Of a stretch of 5,825 nt of DNA, positions 1 to 5,825 are shown piece after piece; positions within the stretch are counted from its first letter, which is position 1, and each line of letters begins with the position of its first letter. The DNA is from Limnobacter sp. (lineage in GTDB: Bacteria; Pseudomonadota; Gammaproteobacteria; Burkholderiales; Burkholderiaceae_B), in contig JAAURO010000130.1 in assembly GCA_012032215.1 (NCBI GenBank), forward strand, positions 1 through 5,825, read 5' to 3'. The position numbers and the translations under genes are program-made. The notes below the pieces were generated by a model. It worked only from the letters and a program-made list of their open reading frames with translations. It searched no databases and had not been told where the DNA came from.

Positions 1-1753
1 GCGAAGTGCATGTGCCTGAAACCATTACCGTGGCTGACCTGGCGCACAAAATGTCGGTCAAGGCTTCCGAGGTTATCAAGTCACTCATGAAAATGGGCCA
101 AATGGTGACCATCAACCAGGTGCTCGATCAAGACACCGCCATGATTGTTACCGAAGAACTCGGTCACAAAGCAATTGCTGCCAAGCTTGATGATCCGGAA
201 GCCCTGCTTGAAGACGTGTCCATGGAACACCCCGATGTGGAAGAATTGCCGCGTGCGCCCGTGGTCACCGTCATGGGTCACGTGGATCACGGTAAAACTT
301 CGTTGCTGGATTACATCAGGACCACCAAAGTAGCTTCGGGCGAAGCGGGCGGCATTACCCAGCACATTGGTGCTTACCACGTTAAAACAGAACGCGGCAT
401 GGTTACATTTCTGGATACACCGGGCCACGAAGCCTTTACGGCCATGCGTGCACGGGGTGCCAAGGCTACTGACATCGTTATTCTGGTGGTTTCCGCCGAC
501 GATGGTGTCATGCCACAAACCATTGAAGCCATTCATCACGCCAAGGCAGCCAAAGTGCCACTGGTGGTGGCCATCAACAAAATCGACAAGCCTGATGCCA
601 ATCTGGAGCGGGTTCGGCAAGAATTGATTACCCACCAGGTTGTGCCAGAAGAATTCGGTGGCGAGTCACGTTTGTACCCGTGTCTGCCAAAACCGGGCAG
701 GGCATTGATGCGCTTCTGGAGCAGGTGCTGTTGCAAGCCGAGGTGCTTGAACTCACGGCCCCGGTCAATTCTCCCGCCAAAGGTCTCGTGGTGGAATCTC
801 GTCTGGACAAAGGCCGAGGCCCCGTGGCTACCATTTTGGTAACCAGCGGCACCCTCAGAAAAGGCGATGTGGTGCTGGCAGGTTCTTCGTATGGCCGCGT
901 GCGTGCCATGCTGGATGAAGACGGCAAGTCCATCACCGAGGCAGGCCCTTCGTTGCCCGTTGAAATACAGGGTCTTACCGATGTTCCCGAGTCTGGTCAG
1001 GAAGTGATTGTTTTACCAGACGAGCGCAAAGCCCGCGAAATTGCCTTGTTCAGGCAAGGCAAGTTCCGCGATACCAAGTTGGCCAAGCAGCAGGCCGCCA
1101 AGCTGGAAAACATGTTCGAACAAATGGCCGAAGGCGATGTCAAATCGCTGGCGGTGGTTCTGAAAGCCGATGTGCAGGGTTCGCAAGAGGCCTTGTCTCA
1201 TGCGCTGATGAAGCTGTCTACCGATGAAGTAAAAGTGCAGATTGTGCACGCTGGTGTAGGCGGTATCAGTGAATCCGATATCAACCTGGCTGTGGCGTCT
1301 AACGCCGTGGTCATCGGATTTAACACGCGTGCCGATCAAGGGGCCCGCAAAACCGCTGAGAACAATGGGGTTGATATTCGTTACTACAGCATTATTTACG
1401 ATGCAGTGGACGATGTTAAATCAGCCATGACCGGCATGCTGACTCCCGACAAAAAAGAAGAAATCATTGGCAATATGGAAATTCGTCAGGTCTTCCGCAT
1501 CTCCAAAGTGGGTGCCATTGCTGGCTGTATGGTGCTGGATGGCGTGGTGCGCCGTGGTTCTGGTGTGCGCTTGCTGCGCGACAACACGGTCATCTGGTCG
1601 GGTAGCCTGTCTACGCTTAAACGCTTTAAAGACGAAGTCAAAGAAGTACGTACCGGCTTTGAGTGTGGTTGTCAGTTGCAAAACTACGACGACATCAAAG
1701 AGGGCGATGTGCTGGAATGTTTTGAAGTCAAGGAAGTGGCACGGACCCTGTAA
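1..1753 (+). CDS. infB: Translation initiation factor IF2, 3' part of gene, with one apparent frameshift near 668-670
   Basis: IF2 is the GTPase that places initiator fMet-tRNA on the 30S subunit and promotes 50S joining. The 5' end lies outside the window; codons are read from base 3. In order I see the IF2_N domain ([14 protein letters not shown], about 12-170), then the G domain with G1 GHVDHGKT (276-299), switch [12 protein letters not shown]3 DTPGH (414-428), G4 NKID (576-587) and G5 SAK (683-691). A domain-II barrel (about 773-1060), domain III (about 1140-1460) and the C2 domain that binds fMet-tRNA (about 1465-1740, SLKRFK-like and [12 protein letters not shown]) follow, ending at TAA 1751-1753. 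The frame changes between G4 and G5: GGES at 657-668 is in one frame and [11 protein letters not shown] from 671 in another. One missing base (tca-c-g read as tca ccg, giving GGESPFVPVSAK) restores the consensus. Unrepaired, the first frame ends at 842 and lacks G5 and all later domains. rbfA follows after 3 nt. Identity is certain; the frameshift is probably a sequence error. Confidence 0.96.
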
Positions 1754-1756
1754 CGC

Positions 1757-2167
1757 ATGCGACACAAGAAAAAAGCAGGCGGCCGCGGAGTCCGGGTCGC
1801 CGAACAGCTTCAGAAAGATTTGGCTGAATTGATAGCGCGCGAACTGCGCGATCCCCGATTGGGTTTCGCAACGCTCACGGATGTAGAAATAACCGCCGAT
1901 TACGCCTACGCCACGGTGTATTTTTCGGTGCTGACTGGGTCTGCCCAAGACACAGAGGCCGCCTTGAACGATTCAGCCGGTTTTCTGCGCAATCTGATTT
2001 TTAAGCGCATGCGCATTCACACAGTGCCTACTTTGCGCTTTAAACACGATCAATCGGTAGAAAAAGGGGCTGAAATGTCCACACTGATAGATCAAGCGTT
2101 GTCGCGCCACTCAGGAAGCGATGAAAACCCGATTCGGAGTTACCGTCCAGTCGGAAACCATGAATAA
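1757..2167 (+). CDS. rbfA: Ribosome-binding factor A (30S maturation)
   Basis: RbfA is a small KH-fold protein that binds the immature 30S subunit and helps 16S rRNA 5'-end maturation, especially in the cold. The 136-residue product is of normal length for the family. It has the basic N-terminus MRHKKK, a first helix RVAEQLQKDLAELIARELRD, the DPRLGFATLTDVEIT strand, the AYATVYFSVL strand, and the late GFLRNLIFKRMRI helix followed by TVPTLRFKHDQS and the SVEKGAEMSTLID end. The KH GxxG loop is replaced in this family by an AxG-type kink; here it reads S73-A74-G75, with Ser in the first place. ATG 1757 is the only sensible start. It lies 3 nt after the infB stop with no good Shine-Dalgarno at proper spacing (only ACGGA at 1741-1745), so translation is probably coupled to infB. 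The last 8 nt overlap truB. No frame errors were seen. Confidence 0.95.
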   Translation: MRHKKKAGGRGVRVAEQLQKDLAELIARELRDPRLGFATLTDVEITADYAYATVYFSVLTGSAQDTEAALNDSAGFLRNLIFKRMRIHTVPTLRFKHDQSVEKGAEMSTLIDQALSRHSGSDENPIRSYRPVGNHE

Positions 2168-3138
2168 AAGGCGCATCTCTGGCATGCTGCTCTTTTGACA
2201 AAGACACTGGCTGCTCCTCCAATCAGGCTTTGCAGCGGGTGCGCCGCTTGTTTCAGGCAGAAAAAACCGGCCACACGGGAACGCTTGATCCACTGGCAAG
2301 TGGGTTGTTGCCACTTTTGTTTGGGCAGGCCACCCGGTTTTCAGACGATTTAATTCAAGCAGACAAACGGTATGTGGCCACTTTGCGGTTTGGTTTTGTC
2401 AGCAGCACGGGCGATGCTGAAGGGCAAATAACAGTTTTTGAACCAAATACCCGGAATTCAGACTCAACAAGGGTCTGTGCTCTGAATGAAGCTGGCCTTG
2501 CCGCAGTGCTGCCCCGGTTTGTGGGCGAAATTGAACAGGTGCCGCCCATGTACTCGGCCCTTAAAAAAGACGGCAAAGCCCTGTACGAATACGCCAGGCA
2601 AGGGCTTGCTATAGACCGGCCGGCCCGTACGGTGCGGGTGCACGAGCTACACATAAAACGCTTCTGGCACGAAGGCGAAAACACCTTTGCCGAGCTGGAA
2701 GTACTGTGTGGCAAGGGCACCTACATTCGCACTCTGGCTGAAGACATTGCCCGTGCCGCCGGAACAGGCGCGTATTTAACTGCCCTGCGCCGCACGCAAG
2801 TGGGTGGCTTGCACGTAGAACAGGCCTGGACCCTGCCCGCACTGGAAACTGCGGTCACCCAGGCACAAAGCCTTGGCAACGACCTGGCTGAATTGCTGGC
2901 TCCCGTAGACTCTTTGTTGTCGGGCTTGCCTGTTGTTGAACTGGAATTGCCGATGGCCACACGTTTTTGCCACGGCCAGCGATTACCGCTTGAAATCAAG
3001 GGGTTTGAAACTGGGCGCGTTCGGGTGTATTGTCGGGCACAGCAGCCCGAACCCCGTTTTTTAGGAACTGCTTTTTTAGAAACCAATGGGGAAACAGCGT
3101 TGCTGCGCCCCGAACGACTCATTCAGGATGCACTATGA
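2160..3138 (+). CDS. truB: tRNA pseudouridine(55) synthase TruB, with one apparent frameshift at 2193-2197
   Basis: TruB isomerises U55 to pseudouridine in the T-loop of almost all elongator tRNAs and is also a tRNA chaperone. The start is ATG 2160, overlapping the rbfA end by 8 nt, with a weak GGA at 2153-2155. It gives MNKRRISGMLLF, the expected lead-in to the family's GVLLLDKPxGxSS motif. That frame then meets TGA at 2196. Skipping one T of the TTTT at 2193-2196 continues as DKDTGCSSNQALQRVRRLF and stays open to TGA 3136-3138, giving 325 residues (E. coli TruB: 314). The catalytic Asp is D43 (codon 2287-2289) in HTGTLDPLASGLL. Also present are DKRYVATLRFG, the MYSALKKDGKALYEYARQG block, KGTYIRTLAEDI and a C-terminal PUA-like part ending [10 protein letters not shown]. 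The usual Pro of DKPxG is Asp here (DKDTG). The region after GDAEGQIT looks several residues longer than usual. Without the repair, only an open frame from a TTG at 2230 remains. Confidence 0.95.
3125..3128 (+). promoter_or_regulatory. Shine-Dalgarno of typA inside the end of truB
   Basis: AGGA lies 6 nt before ATG 3135, within the last codons of truB. It supports the ATG 3135 start over the longer open frame that begins upstream inside truB. Confidence 0.6.
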
Positions 3139-4955
3139 CCCGCGCTTTACGCAATGTCGCCATTATCGCCCACGTCGATCATGGCAAAACCACGCTGGTG
3201 GACCAACTTCTCCGCCAGTCTGGCACCTTCCGTGAAAACGAGAAAATAGACGCGCGCGTCATGGATTCCAACGATTTGGAAAAAGAACGCGGCATTACCA
3301 TTTTGTCTAAAAATTGTGCCGTGGAATATGAAGGTACGCACATCAACATCGTAGACACCCCTGGGCACGCTGATTTTGGCGGCGAAGTAGAGCGCGTTCT
3401 CTCTATGGTGGATTCCGTGTTGCTGCTGGTAGATGCCGTGGAAGGCCCCATGCCCCAAACCCGCTTTGTAACCCGCAAGGCGCTTGCGTTGGGTCTCAAG
3501 CCTATTGTGGTAGTCAACAAGGTAGATCGCCCTGGCGCCCGTGCAAGCTGGGTAATCGACCAAACTTTTGATTTATTCGACAAACTTGGCGCCACCGATG
3601 AACAGATGGACTTCCCGATTATTTATGCGTCTGGCCTGAGCGGCTATGCAGGCGAAGACGAAGGCGTGCGCGAAGGTACCATGCGCCCTTTGTTCGATGC
3701 CATTTTAAAGCACGTTCCTGTGCGCGATGACAACCCCGATGGCCCGCTGCAATTTCAAATCACCACGCTCGATTACAACTCCTATGTCGGGAAAATTGGC
3801 ATAGGCCGCATTGCGCGTGGCCGTGTTAAGGCAGGCATGAGTGTGGTTTGCCAGAATGGCCCGGACGGGCAACCTTTTACCGGGCGGATCAATCAGGTAC
3901 TGAAATTTCGTGGTCTGGAACGTGTGCAGGTCGAAGAAGCCCAGGCAGGCGACATCGCCCTGATTAACGGCATAGAAGAACTGGACATCGGCACCACCGT
4001 CTGTGCCCCCTCAACCGTAGAAGCCCTGCCCATGCTGGTAGTAGACGAGCCAACCCTCACCATGAACTTCATGGTCAATACTTCACCTTTGGCTGGCCGC
4101 GAAGGCAAGTTTGTAACGAGTCGACAACTGCGTGATCGCCTGAACCGCGAACTCAAAACCAACGTAGCCTTGCGCGTGAAAGACACCGGTGACGACACCA
4201 TTTTTGAAGTGTCTGGCCGGGGCGAACTGCACCTCACGATTTTGCTGGAAAACATGCGCCGCGAGGGCTACGAGCTGGCCGTTTCGCGCCCACGGGTTGT
4301 GTTCAAAGAGATAAACGGCCAACGCCATGAGCCCTACGAAATGCTGACTGTGGACGTGGAAGAAGAAAACCAGGGCGGAGTCATGGAAGAGCTCGGTCGC
4401 CGCAAAGGTGATCTTCAGGACATGCAGCCCGATGGGAAAGGCCGTGTGCGGTTGGAATATCGCGTGCCTGCACGCGGGCTGATTGGTTTTCAGGGCGAAT
4501 TCATGACCCTGACCCGCGGCACTGGGCTGATGAGCCACGTGTTTGATGAGTACGCCCCTGTCAAGGAAGGGGGGGTGGCAGAGCGCCACAACGGCGTGCT
4601 GATTTCCCAGGACGATGGCGACGCAGTGGCCTATGCCCTCTGGAAGCTGCAAGACAGAGGGCGCATGTTTGTGTCTCCGGGTGAGGCTTTGTATGAAGGC
4701 ATGATTATTGGCATTCACAGTCGCGACAACGACCTGGTCGTAAACCCCATCAAAACCAAGCAACTCACCAACGTGCGGGCTTCAGGCACGGATGAAGCGG
4801 TGCGCCTGGTGCCACCCATTGAACTGAATCTGGAATATGCCGTGGAATTTATTGCCGACGATGAACTGGTGGAAATTACTCCCAAGAGCATCCGTCTGCG
4901 TAAGCGCCACCTCAAAGAGCACGAGCGCAAACGCGCTGGTCGCGAGGCTGCATAA
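3135..4955 (+). CDS. typA: Ribosome-associated translational GTPase TypA/BipA
   Basis: TypA/BipA is a translation-factor GTPase related to EF-G and LepA. It binds the 70S ribosome and supports 50S assembly and growth under cold or other stress. From ATG 3135 the product has 606 residues, the normal family length, and begins [19 protein letters not shown] as expected. GTPase motifs are G1 AHVDHGKT (residues 12-19), switch I ERGIT (51-55), G3 DTPGH (74-78), G4 NKVD (128-131) and G5 ASG (165-167). A beta-barrel domain ([15 protein letters not shown] onward), an EF-G-like domain III/V portion ([20 protein letters not shown]) and the family-specific C-terminal domain ([76 protein letters not shown]) follow. 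The start overlaps the truB stop as ATGA, indicating translational coupling; an AGGA sits 6 nt upstream. The open frame extends 35 codons further upstream, but that part is truB read out of frame. The gene is intact and free of frame errors. dusA follows after 24 nt. Confidence 0.97.
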   Translation: MTRALRNVAIIAHVDHGKTTLVDQLLRQSGTFRENEKIDARVMDSNDLEKERGITILSKNCAVEYEGTHINIVDTPGHADFGGEVERVLSMVDSVLLLVDAVEGPMPQTRFVTRKALALGLKPIVVVNKVDRPGARASWVIDQTFDLFDKLGATDEQMDFPIIYASGLSGYAGEDEGVREGTMRPLFDAILKHVPVRDDNPDGPLQFQITTLDYNSYVGKIGIGRIARGRVKAGMSVVCQNGPDGQPFTGRINQVLKFRGLERVQVEEAQAGDIALINGIEELDIGTTVCAPSTVEALPMLVVDEPTLTMNFMVNTSPLAGREGKFVTSRQLRDRLNRELKTNVALRVKDTGDDTIFEVSGRGELHLTILLENMRREGYELAVSRPRVVFKEINGQRHEPYEMLTVDVEEENQGGVMEELGRRKGDLQDMQPDGKGRVRLEYRVPARGLIGFQGEFMTLTRGTGLMSHVFDEYAPVKEGGVAERHNGVLISQDDGDAVAYALWKLQDRGRMFVSPGEALYEGMIIGIHSRDNDLVVNPIKTKQLTNVRASGTDEAVRLVPPIELNLEYAVEFIADDELVEITPKSIRLRKRHLKEHERKRAGREAA

Positions 4956-4967
4956 AGCCAGTCCTAC

Positions 4968-4972
4968 AAGGA
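4968..4972 (+). promoter_or_regulatory. Shine-Dalgarno of dusA
   Basis: AAGGA lies 7 nt before GTG 4980 in the short typA-dusA gap (4956-4979). Good strength and spacing favour the GTG start, which has no in-frame ATG rival before residue 38. Confidence 0.6.
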
Positions 4973-4979
4973 TTCGCTT

Positions 4980-5825
4980 GTGTTGGAATCATGCAGAAGG
5001 GCCGTTGTAGCCACCGCTGCGCAGCTTCAGGGGGTGGCTTTTACGCAGTGGAAGCATCGTCCCAAGCCGCGTGTCTTGGCGGTTGCCCCCATGATTGCTG
5101 GACAGACCGCCATTGCAGGCGGTTTCATCGGGAACTTACCGCTTACACCTGGTTGTTCACCGAAATGATTACCACCGGTGCGCTGATACACGGTCAGCGC
5201 GACAAATACCTGGCGTTCAACCCGGAAGAGCATCCGGTGGCTTTTCAGATTGGTGGTTCAGACCCCGCCGAGCTTGCCCAATGCGCGCGCTGGGTGGAAC
5301 AAGCGGGTTACGATCAACTTGATTTGAACTGTGGTTGTCCGTCTGAACGGGTGCAGAAAGGTGCTTTTGGAGCCTGTTTGATGGCAGAACCCCAACTGGT
5401 GGCCGACTGCGTAAAAGCCATGCGTGACGCCTGTGTACTGGAAGTCACTGTGAAACACCGCATTGGGCTGGACTACAACACCAGTGAGCAGCAGCTATTC
5501 GATTTGTAGGCACTGTCGCTGAGGCCGGGTGCCAAACTTTCGTGGTGCATGCCCGCAACGCCGTACTAAAAGGGCTTTCACCCAAACAGAACCGCGATAT
5601 TCCCCCTTTGCGCTACGAGGTGGTGCAGCGTGTCAAGGCGCATTTCCCACACCTGCAAATTGTGCTCAATGGCGGTATCCAAAGCAAAGAAAGCATTCAA
5701 GAGCACCTGAAGTGGGCCGATGGCTGCATGATTGGGCGCGAGGCTTACAACAACCCTTGGTTTCTGACCGAGTTCGACTCGATTGTGTGTGAGCACCTTG
5801 CCCTTAAACCCGCCAACCCTAGGCC
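4980..5825 (+). CDS. dusA: tRNA-dihydrouridine(20/20a) synthase DusA, 5' part, with two apparent frameshifts
   Basis: DusA is an FMN enzyme that reduces U20/U20a in the tRNA D-loop using NADPH. About 282 codons are visible and the 3' end (an estimated 40-60 residues) is outside the window. From GTG 4980 the first frame gives a 30-residue leader and then RVLAVAPMI (5070-5096). The second frame, from 5099, continues WTDRHCRRFHREL, LFTEMITTGALIHG, HPVAFQIGGSDP (FMN-contact Gln at 5246), the catalytic Cys (codon 5336-5338) in LNCGCPSERVQ, FGACLMAEP and VTVKHRIG (Lys at 5453), and stops at TAG 5507. The third frame, from 5506, gives VGTVAEAGCQTFVVHARN, LKGLSPKQNRDIPPL, IVLNGGI and MIGREAYNNPWFL and is open to the window end. 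One missing A at 5097/5098 restores PMIDWTDRHC; one missing T at 5503-5505 restores FDFVGTV. GCPSERVQ-GAFGACLM and GREAYNNP favour DusA over DusB or DusC. It is likely cotranscribed with typA. If the shifts are real it is a pseudogene; sequence error is likelier. Confidence 0.92.
5009..5042 (+). other. Hairpin with short T-run in the first codons of dusA (possible weak terminator or attenuator)
   Basis: AGCCACC (5009-5015) pairs perfectly with GGTGGCT (5033-5039) across a 17-nt loop, and three more T follow the stem. The loop holds the palindrome GCTGCGCAGC (5016-5025). The shape recalls an intrinsic terminator, but the stem is only 7 bp, the loop is long and the T-run is short. It lies inside dusA if GTG 4980 is the start, so it may be chance. 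Confidence 0.25.

Noticed and set aside
276..299. Repeat between infB (276-299) and typA (about 3168-3191)
   Set aside because: The similarity is the shared translational GTPase P-loop (HVDHGKT) and not a DNA repeat.
81..635. Minus-strand open frame of 184 codons
   Set aside because: Antisense shadow of the infB G domain; no recognisable motifs and no reason to favour it.
660..691. Programmed -1 frameshifting in infB
   Set aside because: There is no X XXY YYZ heptamer, no obvious downstream structure, and I know of no recoding in infB; one missing base explains it.
1740..1760. Promoter or terminator between infB and rbfA
   Set aside because: Only 3 nt separate the genes and no hairpin or -10/-35 pair is seen; coupling is more likely.
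1421..1948. Minus-strand open frame of 175 codons across the infB-rbfA junction
   Set aside because: Covers the conserved IF2 C2 domain and the RbfA N-terminus on the opposite strand; composition is a by-product of those genes.
3030..3134. A 35-codon upstream extension of the typA open frame
   Set aside because: It lies wholly in truB coding sequence in another frame. TypA proteins begin at [19 protein letters not shown], and AGGA is placed correctly before ATG 3135.
4083..4763. Minus-strand open frame of 226 codons
   Set aside because: Antisense shadow of typA. The product resembles no family I know, and the plus strand is strongly conserved as TypA.
5529..5792. Plus-strand open frame of 87 codons near the right edge
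   Set aside because: Out-of-frame reading of the dusA 3' part; the frame starting at 5506 carries the DusA motifs.

Overview
The window is one gene-dense plus-strand block of translation and ribosome-assembly genes: infB (3' part) – rbfA – truB – typA/bipA – dusA (5' part). The protein sequences and the nusA-cluster gene order point to a betaproteobacterium of the order Burkholderiales. IF2, TypA and DusA read like those of the Alcaligenaceae/Limnobacter type, and the base composition looks moderate, slightly above 50% GC by eye. The family placement is an inference from remembered family resemblance, not from a search.

Layout: bases 1-1753 are the 3' part of infB (translation initiation factor IF2), entering at the IF2_N domain. 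rbfA (1757-2167) follows after 3 nt, truB (2160-3138) overlaps rbfA by 8 nt, and typA (3135-4955) overlaps truB by 4 nt (ATGA). After a 24-nt gap carrying a good ribosome binding site, dusA starts at a GTG (4980) and runs off the right edge. There is no gap over 30 nt, no convincing promoter or terminator, no RNA gene, no mobile element and no CRISPR. The minus-strand open frames are all shadows.

The striking feature is that three of the five genes are broken by single-base frame changes. infB has an apparent missing base near 668-670, truB an apparent extra T at 2193-2196, and dusA a missing base near 5097-5098 and a missing T at 5503-5505. In every case the conserved protein sequence continues without loss in the next frame, and restoring one base gives the family consensus. 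IF2 is essential and the rest of each gene is well conserved, so indel errors in the underlying sequence are the likeliest cause. The truB site alone also has the layout of a prfB-like +1 frameshift (TTT TGA C) and is reported separately.

Functionally the genes fit one theme. IF2 and RbfA act on 30S initiation and maturation, and TypA/BipA acts in 50S assembly and stress translation. TruB and DusA modify the two tRNA loops (T-loop and D-loop) that pack together to form the tRNA elbow. I see no previously undescribed system here. The parts worth checking are the frameshifts, the truB TTT-TGA-C site and the coupling of dusA to the typA end of the operon.
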